Positions 1 to 7,508 are shown, numbered from the stretch's first letter. The stretch: DNA of 12,303 nt from Achromobacter sp. (GCA_003454835.1 DMTA01000355.1:1-12303), one strand, 5' to 3'. Numbers and translations: made by a program. Notes: a model not told the origin generated them from the letters alone.

Positions 1-665
1 GCGGCCACGCAGATGCGGCCGGTGCCGACGGCGTAGATGCCGAACTCGTCGCGCAGGCGTTCGACCTGCTCACGGCTCAGGCCGGAGTAGGAGAACATGC
101 CGGCCTGTTCGTTGATGAAGGCGAACTGCGGGGCACCGGCGGCGGCGAGCTTTTCGACCAGGCCCTGGCGCAGGGCGTGGATGCGCTCGCGCATCTCGGT
201 CAGTTCCTGCTCCCACATCGCGCGCAGGTCCGGGTTGGTCAGCACGCCGGCCACCAGCGCGGCACCGTGGGTGGACGGGCTGGAGTAGATCGTGCGGATC
301 ACGCGCTTGACCTGCGACTGCACGGCCTTCGCATCGGCAGCGGTCGGGGCGACCATCGACAGCGCACCCACGCGTTCGCCATACAGCGAGAACGACTTGG
401 AGTACGAGTTGGCGACGATGAAGCTGTCGATGCCGGCTTCGGCGATGATGCGCACGGCGGCGCCATCCTGCTCGATGCCCTTGTCGAAGCCCTGGTAGGC
501 CATGTCGATGAAGGGGAACAGCTGCTTGTCCTTCAGGACTTCGGCCACCTGCTTCCACTGGCTGACGGTGAGGTCGGCGCCGGTGGGGTTGTGGCAGCAG
601 GCGTGCAGCAGCACCACGGTGCCGGCCTGCAGCTTCTGCAGATCGGCCAGCATGCCGTCGTTGCG
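1..665 (-). CDS. tyrB: Aromatic/aspartate aminotransferase, C-terminal fragment (N-terminus missing, C-terminus off window)
   Basis: This is the C-terminal part of a class I PLP-dependent aminotransferase of the TyrB/AspC type, which moves amino groups between aromatic or acidic amino acids and 2-oxoglutarate in the cytoplasm. Reading the minus strand, the signature motifs appear in family order: LLHACCHNPTG (the Asn that contacts PLP), DMAYQGF (Asp and Tyr of the PLP pocket), SYSKSFSLYGERVG (the Schiff-base Lys and the phosphate-binding Arg), and FGIYAVGTGRICVA near the C-terminus (the substrate carboxylate Arg). About 150 N-terminal residues of a roughly 400-residue enzyme are absent, and a few C-terminal residues lie beyond base 1. 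The fragment is open and in frame with the dehydrogenase upstream, with no start codon or ribosome site of its own at the junction. As it stands it cannot be a working aminotransferase. It is either a deletion/fusion remnant or a chimeric join. The family call is secure; choosing TyrB over AspC is less so. Confidence 0.8.
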
Positions 666-1526
666 GTTCTCTAGATCAAGCTGCACCAGCAAGCCGACCG
701 CCACCTGCAGGCCGTGCAGCGCCGTTGCAATGCCATCGATCTTCGGTAGCCCGCGCGTCAGGGCGTGGGCAATGGACAGGCCACCGCTTTCAAATCCAAG
801 ACCGCTCATGAGGATCATCGCTTCCACCACGCGCTCGAAGGCGGGCGTGGGCTGGCCGGTTCCGGCAACGGCCACCGCGTCCGCGCCATCCGCCAGCAGC
901 GTGCGCAGGCAGCCGTCAGCGATCAGTTGGGCGGTGAGCAGCGGCGCCGCGTCGTACATGTTCTTGCCGCCATTACGCTGGCACTGTTCGGCTTCAAATT
1001 TCTTGGAGATCGCGTCGCCCAATCCGGCCCGGAAGAAATGCACCGGCGCGGTCGCGATGATCGCGGTGTCGACCAGCACGATGGTCGGATTGAACAGCAT
1101 GTGTTCGACGGCCAGGAGGTTGTGATGCGCGTCGTAAAGCACGTAGTTCTTGCTGGTGGGCGCGTCGTTGGACGCCACCGTGGGCACGGTGATCAGGTGG
1201 CAGTGCGACGACTTGGCCACGGCCTTGCCGGCATCCAGCGACTTGCCGCCGCCCACCGCAATGACCATGTCGATGTTCGCGGGCGCCGCCTTCGCGCGCA
1301 ATCCGTCGATGACTTCAGGCGTCAGGTCGCTTTCGACGATCAGCGGCGCAAGCGCCACCCCATGCTGGGCGCACAGCGCTTCGATTCTCGGTCCCAACAC
1401 GCCATTGACATAGCTGTCGATGACCAGCGCGGCGCGTTTTCCGAAAAGCGCCGCGTATTGTCCCAGCGCGTCCAGGGCGCCCGGTCCCTGGATGTAGCGG
1501 CTGGGCGCTCCGAAAATCTTCAGCAT
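666..1526 (-). CDS. GldA-like metal-dependent alcohol/polyol dehydrogenase, 3' end lost at a junction
   Basis: The protein belongs to the glycerol dehydrogenase branch of the iron-containing alcohol dehydrogenase/dehydroquinate synthase superfamily: NAD-dependent oxidation of a polyol or reduction of the matching ketone. About 287 residues of an expected ~365 are seen. The nucleotide-binding VGGGKSLDAGKA motif is at about residues 91-102, followed by VPTVASNDAPTS (114-125). The three metal ligands of GldA are all present: Asp171 (AGLGDAISK), His254 (SIAHALTRG) and His271 (ATALHGLQ). Similarity stops after VQLDLEN at residue 287, where GldA proteins continue with a helical domain but this frame runs into aminotransferase sequence. 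The start ATG at 1526-1524 is supported by GGGAG, which overlaps the stop of the GntR gene; the two genes are 9 bases apart and surely co-transcribed. It probably serves the same pathway as the divergent operon. The exact substrate is unknown, and maleylacetate-reductase-like activity is a less likely alternative. Confidence 0.8.
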
Positions 1527-1535
1527 GGCGTCTCC

Positions 1536-2240
1536 CTATTTGCGAGCCCCCGGGGGGCGGTAGTCGAGTTCTTTTTCCCGTTCGACCAGCCAGTCGATCA
1601 TGATCTTTCCACCCCAGACCAGATCGGCCTGGATGGCGTTGCGCGCGGCTTCCGAATCACGCGCTTCCAGGGCCTCGATGACGGCCTCGTGGCGGTGCTC
1701 GTTTTCGGAGTAGTCCAGCCCCGCCGTCTTGACGTGGAACACCTTGAGGATGGGGCCGGTGATGACCCAGAACGACTCCACGGTGTTGCGCAGGATGGGC
1801 TTGTTGCTGGCTTCCAGGATGGCGAAGTGGAACTTGCGGTTCAGGTAGCTGGCGCGCTTGGGATCGGTGGACGTGCACGAGATGAAATCACGCTGCAGCG
1901 CGATCAGGTTGTCGAGCTGCTTGCGCGTGATGTTTTGCGCGGCCTCGGCGGCGCCCATGCCTTCAAGGTGGAAGCGGATCTGCTGGATCTCCCGCAGCTT
2001 TTCCGAATTGACGTACGGCACGTAAACCGCCGTGGCCGCCTGCATTTCCAGTCCTTGCTCGCTGATGAGACGGAAGATGGCCTCGCGCACTGGCGTGATG
2101 GACACCCCCATTTCCTGTGCAAGCTCCCCAATGATCAGGCGCTCGCCAGGTTCGTATTGTCCGTTGATCAGGGCATTACGGATTTCGTTGTAGACCCTGA
2201 CGGAAAGGTTCTCTTTTTTGACCGGTTTGAGGCTGGGCAT
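1536..2240 (-). CDS. GntR-family transcriptional regulator, FCD (FadR C-terminal) subfamily
   Basis: This 234-residue DNA-binding regulator has a winged helix at residues ~12-75 (including GERLIIGELAQEMGVS and TPVREAIFRL) and an all-helical FCD ligand-binding domain at ~80-220. FCD proteins usually bind a small carboxylate or sugar acid through a metal site made of Asp and three His. Here the positions read Asn134 (NRKFHF), His138, His184 (HEAVIEAL) and Asp206 (IQADL), so two ligands are substituted and the metal site may be altered. The ATG at 2240 fits the normal family length. A longer reading to 2321 would add 27 residues and run into the operator region. No strong ribosome site is visible. 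The gene sits between the dehydrogenase it is co-transcribed with and the divergent transketolase operon, so it most likely represses both through the inverted repeat at 2321-2348 and is released by a pathway intermediate. The family call is secure; the effector is unknown. Confidence 0.92.
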   Translation of the reverse strand: MPSLKPVKKENLSVRVYNEIRNALINGQYEPGERLIIGELAQEMGVSITPVREAIFRLISEQGLEMQAATAVYVPYVNSEKLREIQQIRFHLEGMGAAEAAQNITRKQLDNLIALQRDFISCTSTDPKRASYLNRKFHFAILEASNKPILRNTVESFWVITGPILKVFHVKTAGLDYSENEHRHEAVIEALEARDSEAARNAIQADLVWGGKIMIDWLVEREKELDYRPPGARK

Positions 2241-2320
2241 GGCGTATCTGGCTTGCTGTATGGATGGTGTGCGGGTGAATCCAGGAGCGATTCTAGCCCG
2301 GCGTAGCCAATTCGAGCGCA

Positions 2321-2348
2321 ATGGGTATATTATATATCATATATCCAT
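2321..2348. promoter_or_regulatory. Probable operator and promoter region: 28-base inverted repeat in the divergent intergenic region
   Basis: Outer arms ATGG and CCAT flank TATAT and ATATA inner arms. Pairing base 2321 with 2348 and so on inward, 12 of 14 positions are complementary. The mismatches are 2325/2344 and 2331/2338. The element is extremely AT-rich against a GC-rich background and lies 18 bases before the first transketolase ATG. Two-fold symmetry fits a GntR dimer, and the minus strand contains TATAAT, so the operator probably overlaps the -10 region of one or both divergent promoters. That binding is by the adjacent regulator is inference. Confidence 0.7.
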
Positions 2349-2366
2349 ACAACAGGAGGAGGCGCG

Positions 2367-3224
2367 ATGCGCAAGGATCAGGAAGCCCCTGCCGCAGGGG
2401 AAATCGCGATGCTGCGGGAAAAGGCCCGCCACATCAGGTTGGAGACGATCCGCCTGATAGAAATCGCGAAAGTCGGCCACTACAGCTCGGTGTTCTCGTG
2501 CGCGGAGATCTTCGCGGCGCTCTACTACGACGTGATGCGTCTGCGTCGGGGCGAGCCGCAGTGGCCGGATCGTGATCGCTTCCTCATGGGCAAGGGCCAC
2601 GCGGCGGTCGGGTTGTTTCCGGTGCTGGCCGACCTGGGATTCATCGATCACGCACTGCTGGACGGCTATACGCGGTTGGGCAGCCCGCTCGGCGATCACC
2701 CCGATATGAGTAAGGTGCCGGGCGTGGACTTCAGCTCCGGTTCCATCGGTCATGCCCTGTCCAACGGCGTGGGCATGGCGGTTGGTGGCCGAATGAACAA
2801 GCGTGACTTCAACGTATTCGTCATGCTGGGCGACGGCGAAATGCAGGAAGGGCAGGTGTGGGAAGCCGCGCTTTTCGCCGCGCATAATTGCCTGTCCCGC
2901 CTCATCGCCATTGTTGACCGCAACGGCTATCAGCTCGACGGCAAGGTCGACGACGTCATGGGGGTGGAGTCGCTGAAAGATAAGTGGCAGGCATTTGGCT
3001 GGGAGGTCCACGAAGTCGATGGCCACAACCTCGCCGAACTGACTGCGCTGCTGCGCCGCCTGCGCGCCGACGACGCGCGTCCCAAACCCGCTTGCGTGAT
3101 CGCCCGCACCGTCAAGGGAAAGGGTGTGTCCTATATGGAAACCGAACCAGGCTGGCATCTGGGCTACCTGGCCCCGCAAGATGCGCAAAGCGCTGTCGAA
3201 GAAATCCTCTCCCGCGAGATCTGA
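2367..3224 (+). CDS. Transketolase-like protein, N-terminal (thiamine diphosphate-binding) subunit
   Basis: This 285-residue protein is the N-terminal half of a split transketolase, the subunit that binds the pyrophosphate end of thiamine diphosphate. Visible motifs are GKGHAAVGLF (76-84), SGSIGHALSNGVGMA (124-138), and the ThDP/Mg motif GDGEMQEGQVWEA (155-167) continuing to DRNGYQ (184-189) with its metal-binding Asn, then KGKGVSYME (250-258). The ATG at 2367 has a strong AGGAGG ribosome site. Its TGA ends at the base before the ATG of the C-terminal subunit, which fits translational coupling of two subunits of one enzyme. Split transketolases of this kind are common in catabolic operons (for example apulose-4-phosphate transketolase and the sulfoquinovose transketolase pathway), where they transfer a two-carbon ketol unit from an unusual ketose. 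Regulation is probably by the GntR operator immediately upstream. The family is certain, the substrate unknown. Confidence 0.93.
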   Translation: MRKDQEAPAAGEIAMLREKARHIRLETIRLIEIAKVGHYSSVFSCAEIFAALYYDVMRLRRGEPQWPDRDRFLMGKGHAAVGLFPVLADLGFIDHALLDGYTRLGSPLGDHPDMSKVPGVDFSSGSIGHALSNGVGMAVGGRMNKRDFNVFVMLGDGEMQEGQVWEAALFAAHNCLSRLIAIVDRNGYQLDGKVDDVMGVESLKDKWQAFGWEVHEVDGHNLAELTALLRRLRADDARPKPACVIARTVKGKGVSYMETEPGWHLGYLAPQDAQSAVEEILSREI

Positions 3225-4211
3225 ATGGCACAGGCACAAGTACTCTCTCCCGATTCCTGGCAATACCGCGCCCTCAATGCGGTGAACCCCGGGCTGTCCT
3301 ATCTTTCCGACGGATTGATCGAGCTGGTGAAGGCCGGTCATCCCGTCGTCGCCGGATCGGCCGATCTTCAGTATTCAAACGGGCTGAACCGTTTCGCCGA
3401 GGCCTATCCCGACCGCTACGTGCAGTTCGGCATTTCTGAGCAAAACATGGTGTCGGCGGCGGCCGGCCTTGCGACGACCGGCATGATGCCGTTCGTCGCA
3501 ACCTTTGCGTCGTTTCTCGGCTTGCTGTGCTGCGAACAGATCCGGATGGATGTCGCCTACACGCGGCTGCCGGTTCGTCTTATCGGCCATCACACCGGCA
3601 TCAGCCTGGGGTTCTACGGCACGTCGCACCACGCCACCGAAGACATTTCCACCATGCGCGCACTCGCGGGGCTGACGGTCGTGTCCCCCGCGGACGGTCC
3701 GCAACTTGCCGCGGCGATCAAGGCGTCTGCGGACTGGCCCGAGCCTATCTATTTCCGCATTGGCCGCGGGCGCGATCCGCAGGTCTACGAAGACAACACA
3801 CCGTTCGAGTTCGGGCGTGCCATCGTCCACGAAGTCGGCAGCGACCTGACGTTGATCGCCTGCGGCATCACGCTGCACGGCGCGCTGGCCGCCGCCCGCC
3901 GGTTGCGCGAAGAGGGCCTGTCGGTAGGGGTGATCGACATGCCGACGATCAAGCCGCTGGACCGCGACGCCATCCTCAAGGCGGCCGGGCAGTCGCGTCT
4001 GATGATGACGGTCGAAGAGCACAATGTGCTGGGCGGCCTGGGTTCGGCGGTTGCCGAGGTGCTGGCCGACGCCGGCACTGGCACGCGCCTGCGCCGTCAT
4101 GGCATTTACGACGAATACAGCCTCATTGCACCGCCCACCACCTTGTACGCCCATTACAAGCTCGACGCCGAAGGCATTGCCGGCGTCGCGCGCGAATTCA
4201 TCCAGCCTTGA
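3225..4211 (+). CDS. Transketolase-like protein, C-terminal (pyrimidine-binding) subunit
   Basis: This 328-residue partner of the preceding gene carries the pyrimidine-binding and C-terminal domains of transketolase. The catalytic Glu that activates the ThDP aminopyrimidine is Glu72 in FGISEQNM (68-75). The conserved GTSHHATEDI (132-141) is the loop with substrate-contacting His residues typical of transketolase and DXS-type enzymes. The C-terminal domain begins about residue 195, with IVHEVGSDLTLIACG and VEEHNVLGGLGSAV. The start codon directly abuts the stop of the N-terminal subunit, so the two are almost certainly made together and form an alpha2beta2 enzyme. It is followed after 13 bases by the shikimate-dehydrogenase-like gene. 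No key residue appears lost. Whether the donor is a phosphorylated or free ketose cannot be told; no sugar kinase is seen in the window. Confidence 0.93.
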   Translation: MAQAQVLSPDSWQYRALNAVNPGLSYLSDGLIELVKAGHPVVAGSADLQYSNGLNRFAEAYPDRYVQFGISEQNMVSAAAGLATTGMMPFVATFASFLGLLCCEQIRMDVAYTRLPVRLIGHHTGISLGFYGTSHHATEDISTMRALAGLTVVSPADGPQLAAAIKASADWPEPIYFRIGRGRDPQVYEDNTPFEFGRAIVHEVGSDLTLIACGITLHGALAAARRLREEGLSVGVIDMPTIKPLDRDAILKAAGQSRLMMTVEEHNVLGGLGSAVAEVLADAGTGTRLRRHGIYDEYSLIAPPTTLYAHYKLDAEGIAGVAREFIQP

Positions 4212-4224
4212 TCCGGAGACACCC

Positions 4225-5028
4225 ATGAAGGAAATCAGTGGCAACACGCGCCTGTTCGGCATTCTGGCCGACCCGATTCACCATGTGAAGACGCCGCAGC
4301 GCATGAACGAACACTTCGCCAAGATCGGTTTCGACGGCGTCTGCGTGCCGTTTCACGCGCGGCCCGACAATCTGGCGGCCGTGGTGGAAGGTCTGCGCCG
4401 CCTGGAAAACCTGGGCGGCGTGATCGTTACGGTGCCGCACAAGACCGCCATCCTGGAACTGGCTGACGACGCCACGCCCGTCGCGCGCAAGATCGGCGCG
4501 GCCAATGTGCTGCGGCGCGAGGCTGACGGGCGTCTGGTGGCGCACATGCTGGACGGGGAAGGGTTCGTGCGTGGCCTGCGCAGTTGTGGCGTCTCTCCAG
4601 AGGGCAAGAGCGTGTACCTCGCTGGCGCTGGCGGCGCGGCCAACGCAATCGGATTTGCGCTGGTGCAGGCCGGCGTGTCACGCCTGACCATCGCCAACCG
4701 CACGCCCGCCAAGGCCGAGGATCTCAAGGCCCGCATCCTGTCGCTGCATCCGGAAGCGCAGATCGCCGTGGGCAATGCCGACCCGTCCGGCCATGACCTG
4801 GTCGTCAATGGCACGTCGCTGGGCATGAAAGAAGGCGATCCGCTGCCGCTGGACGTCAGCCGCCTGACGCCGGACCAACTGGTCTGCGAGGTCATCATGC
4901 AGCCCAAGGACACGGCGCTGCTCGTGGCGGCGCAGGCTCGCGGTTGCAAGATCCATTACGGCGCGCCAATGCTGGCCTGCCAGATCGAACTGATGGTGGA
5001 AACGCTGGGCGTGGCGTCCGCCGGCTAG
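4225..5028 (+). CDS. Shikimate dehydrogenase-like NAD(P)-dependent oxidoreductase with altered substrate-binding serines
   Basis: This 267-residue member of the AroE/YdiB family would oxidise or reduce a hydroxyl on a polyhydroxylated carboxylate ring or similar compound. The catalytic Lys73 (VTVPHK), Asn94 (GAANV), Asp110 (LDGEG) and the C-terminal Gln253 (LACQIEL) are present. The Rossmann loop is LAGAGGAANAIG (132-143), and ANRT (157-160) matches the pattern that favours NADP. The N-terminal motif that binds the shikimate carboxylate, usually HSxSP, reads HVKTP (20-24), so the first Ser is Val and the second is Thr. This and the catabolic setting argue against biosynthetic AroE and for an SDH-like enzyme with another substrate. 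A GGAG ribosome site precedes the ATG. It lies 13 bases after the transketolase pair and 29 bases before the GMC oxidoreductase, inside one operon. The family is certain, the substrate unknown. Confidence 0.88.
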   Translation: MKEISGNTRLFGILADPIHHVKTPQRMNEHFAKIGFDGVCVPFHARPDNLAAVVEGLRRLENLGGVIVTVPHKTAILELADDATPVARKIGAANVLRREADGRLVAHMLDGEGFVRGLRSCGVSPEGKSVYLAGAGGAANAIGFALVQAGVSRLTIANRTPAKAEDLKARILSLHPEAQIAVGNADPSGHDLVVNGTSLGMKEGDPLPLDVSRLTPDQLVCEVIMQPKDTALLVAAQARGCKIHYGAPMLACQIELMVETLGVASAG

Positions 5029-5057
5029 GCGGCGCTGCACACATCCGGTAGACAACG

Positions 5058-6656
5058 ATGGGCGACTACGACTTCATCATCGCGGGCGGCGGAACCGCCG
5101 GCTGCATTCTGGCCAACCGCCTCAGCGCGGACGGCAAATATCGCGTACTGCTGCTGGAGGCCGGCCACGAGGCTCGCAGCATGTGGATTCCCATTCCGGC
5201 AGGTTTTTCCAAGCTGCTGGTCGACCCGCAATACAACTGGCGCTTCGCCACCGAACCCGAAGACAACACGCATGGCCGGGTCATCGCCGTGCCGCGCGGC
5301 AAGGGGTTGGGTGGATCCACGCTGATCAACGGCATGATCTACGTGCGCGGCCAGCCCCAGGATTACGACGGCTGGGTGGCCGCGGGCGCCGCCGGCTGGG
5401 GTAGCGACGTGGCCGAGCGGATCTACCGCAAGATCGAGAACTACGCGCCGGGCGGCCAGACCCGCGGCAAAGACGGGCCGATGCACCTCGAAGAGGTCTC
5501 CGAGCGCTATCCCGTGTCGGACGCCTTCCTGCAGGCCGCCCGCGAGGACGGCCAGCCTTTCAATCCGGATTACAACAGCGGCGACCAGGAAGGCGTGGGC
5601 TATTACCAGGTCCTCCAGCACCGCGGCCGGCGCTGGAGCGTCGTGGACGGCTACCTGAAACCGGCGGCAGGACGGCGTAACCTCACGGTGGAATGCGGCG
5701 CCCATGTCACGCGTCTGGTCTTCGAAGGCAAGCGCTGCGTGGGCGTGGTCTACCGCAAGAACGGGCAGGAGCACACGGTACGCGCGCACCGCGAAACGCT
5801 GGTCTGCCTTGGAGCGGTGCAGTCTCCGCAATTGCTGGAATTGTCGGGCGTGGGCAACCCTGCCTTGCTGGCCGCGCACGATATCGGCGTGGTGCACGCA
5901 CAGCCGGCGGTGGGCGAAAACTACATCGACCACTTCGCCACGCGCATGAACTGGCGCGTCAAGAACACCGTGACCTTGAATGAAATGTCGCGCGGCTGGC
6001 GGCTGGCGCAGCAGGTGGCGCGCTACTACATGAGCCGCAGGGGCATTCTGACGCTGGGCACGGGGTTGGTGCACGGTTTTGTGAAGAGTGCGCCCGGCTT
6101 GCCCACCCCAGACGTGCAGTTTTTCTTTGTACACGCCAGCTACGCGAACGCCGCCGAACGCATTCTGGACCGGCATCCCGGTATGACGATCGGGGTGGCG
6201 CAGTTACGCCCAGAGTCCGTCGGGTCCATCCACATCAAGTCGGCCGATCCGCTGGACGGACCTGCCATCCGGCCCAACTTCCTGTCCGCGCAGGTCGACC
6301 GCGACAGCCTGGTGGGCGGGATGCAGGTGGCTCGCCGCATCGTGAGCCAGCCCGCCCTGAAACACTACGTGGAGGCGGAGGTCAGCCCCGGCGTGCAGGT
6401 GGACAGCGACGACGAATGGCTGGACTTTGCGCGACGAAACGGACAGACCATCTACCACCCCATCGGCACCTGCCGCATGGGTACGGACGCGGCGGCCGTC
6501 ACAGACGTGCGGCTGCGTGTCAACGGGCTGACGGGCCTGCGCGTGGTGGATGCCTCGGTCATGCCGAAGATGGTTTCCGGCAACACGCAGGCCGCCGTCA
6601 TGATGGTGGCCGAGCGTGGCGCGGAGATGATCCTCGAAGACGCGGCGCAGGCGTAG
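5058..6656 (+). CDS. GMC-family FAD-dependent oxidoreductase (choline dehydrogenase-like)
   Basis: This 532-residue flavoenzyme has the usual length of bacterial choline/alcohol dehydrogenases of the glucose-methanol-choline family. The N-terminal FAD-binding motif is FIIAGGGTAGCILANRLS (residues 5-22). The GMC signature-1 region reads PRGKGLGGSTLINGMIYVRG, and a signature-2-like stretch reads GAVQSPQLLELSGVG. The catalytic His is His467 in YHPIGTCRMG, and the paired Asn is Asn509 in SGNTQA; both are intact. There is no signal peptide, so it is probably cytoplasmic or peripherally associated with the membrane and passes electrons to the respiratory chain or to oxygen. It is the last gene of the four-gene operon, followed 16 bases later by a strong terminator. 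The ATG at 5058 has only a weak ribosome site (GGTAG), suggesting translation from the upstream gene. It probably oxidises a primary or secondary alcohol of the pathway substrate. Choline itself is unlikely given the neighbours. Confidence 0.92.
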   Translation: MGDYDFIIAGGGTAGCILANRLSADGKYRVLLLEAGHEARSMWIPIPAGFSKLLVDPQYNWRFATEPEDNTHGRVIAVPRGKGLGGSTLINGMIYVRGQPQDYDGWVAAGAAGWGSDVAERIYRKIENYAPGGQTRGKDGPMHLEEVSERYPVSDAFLQAAREDGQPFNPDYNSGDQEGVGYYQVLQHRGRRWSVVDGYLKPAAGRRNLTVECGAHVTRLVFEGKRCVGVVYRKNGQEHTVRAHRETLVCLGAVQSPQLLELSGVGNPALLAAHDIGVVHAQPAVGENYIDHFATRMNWRVKNTVTLNEMSRGWRLAQQVARYYMSRRGILTLGTGLVHGFVKSAPGLPTPDVQFFFVHASYANAAERILDRHPGMTIGVAQLRPESVGSIHIKSADPLDGPAIRPNFLSAQVDRDSLVGGMQVARRIVSQPALKHYVEAEVSPGVQVDSDDEWLDFARRNGQTIYHPIGTCRMGTDAAAVTDVRLRVNGLTGLRVVDASVMPKMVSGNTQAAVMMVAERGAEMILEDAAQA

Positions 6657-6672
6657 GGAACTTCCGGTTAGT

Positions 6673-6711
6673 AAAAATGGCGCGCTTGCTTACGGCTGGC
6701 GCGCCATTTTT
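6673..6711. terminator. Strong bidirectional intrinsic terminator
   Basis: The 13-base arms AAAAATGGCGCGC and GCGCGCCATTTTT are perfectly complementary around a 13-base loop, giving a GC-rich stem with an A run on one side and a T run on the other. It lies 16 bases after the GMC oxidoreductase stop and ends the operon that starts at 2367. Confidence 0.9.
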
Positions 6712-6797
6712 CTTGAAGGCGCCCGGCATGCGCCTTGCTAACGCGCAGTTCCGACTGCAGACTGCAGGTTCGGCTGCACCAACTGAAAGGAGACCGT

Positions 6798-7508
6798 ATG
6801 ACCTACGACCTTTGGTATTGGGATGGCATTCCCGGGCGGGGAGAATTCGTGCGCCTGGCGCTGGAAGCAGGCGGTATTCCGTATCGGGAACGCGCCCGCG
6901 ATCCGGGCGCCGACGAAAGCGCGTTGATCGACGACATGCAATCGGCCCGCAAGCATCCGCCTTTTGCGCCGCCTTATCTGGTGGCCGGAAAAATGACGTT
7001 GGGGCAGACCGCCAATATTCTGCTTTTCCTCGGCGAAAAGCATGGCCTTGCGCCCGAGTCGCTTGAAGGTCGGTTGTGGGTAAACCAGTTGCAACTCACC
7101 ATTGCCGACATGGTGGCCGAAGCGCACGACACCCATCACCCCATTTCCGCCAGCGATTATTACGAAGACCAGAAAGAAGAGGCCGCCCGCCGCGCCAAGG
7201 TATTTCGCGAAGAGCGTATTCCAAAGTTCCTGGGGTATTTCGAACGGCTGCTGGACGGGCCGCAGGCGTGGTTGGCGGGCGGCGCCAAATGGACCTACGT
7301 GGACTTATCCCTTTATCACTTGGTCGATGGCTTGCGGTTCGCGTTTCCCAAACGCATGGCGACCGTTGCCACGCATTATCCAAATGTGTTCGCCCTGCAC
7401 GAGCGCGTGACCGCTTTGCCTGAACTGCAGGCCTATTTTTCAAGCGGCCGGCGCTTGCCGTTTGGCGAGGGCATTTTCCGCCAATATCGCGAGCTGGACG
7501 CGGCTTGA
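6798..7508 (+). CDS. Glutathione S-transferase family protein
   Basis: This 236-residue cytosolic protein has the canonical GST layout. Its thioredoxin-fold N-terminal domain (about 1-82) begins YDLWYWDGIPGRGEF, where Tyr7 aligns with the catalytic Tyr of alpha/pi/sigma-type enzymes. It carries the conserved cis-Pro (APPYLV, Pro59) and the glutathione-binding GQTANIL (69-75, matching QS-x-I/L of classical GSTs). An all-helical C-terminal domain follows (about 90-225). The ATG at 6798 was chosen over an upstream in-frame codon because AAAGGAG sits 6 bases before it and the protein then starts exactly at the first beta strand. The presence of Tyr rather than Ser/Cys suggests conjugation or isomerase-type chemistry rather than beta- or omega-class reductase activity. 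It stands alone, separated from the upstream operon by a terminator, so a shared pathway is not implied. Confidence 0.9.
   Translation: MTYDLWYWDGIPGRGEFVRLALEAGGIPYRERARDPGADESALIDDMQSARKHPPFAPPYLVAGKMTLGQTANILLFLGEKHGLAPESLEGRLWVNQLQLTIADMVAEAHDTHHPISASDYYEDQKEEAARRAKVFREERIPKFLGYFERLLDGPQAWLAGGAKWTYVDLSLYHLVDGLRFAFPKRMATVATHYPNVFALHERVTALPELQAYFSSGRRLPFGEGIFRQYRELDAA

Noticed and set aside
765..2306. 513-residue open frame on the plus strand
   Set aside because: It runs antisense through the GldA-like and GntR genes, is rich in Arg, His, Asp and Val with no recognisable domain, and is explained by GC-rich codon bias of the real genes opposite.
2337..4262. Two long minus-strand frames opposite the transketolase subunits
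   Set aside because: The plus-strand frames carry full transketolase motifs; the minus-strand products have no domain and shadow-like composition.
5025..6176. 383-residue open frame on the minus strand
   Set aside because: It is antisense to the GMC oxidoreductase, whose FAD and catalytic motifs are complete; the composition is typical of a shadow frame.
6723..6780. Short direct repeats (CTGCAGACTGCAG) upstream of the GST gene
   Set aside because: Too short and not symmetric enough to call an operator; likely chance in GC-rich sequence.
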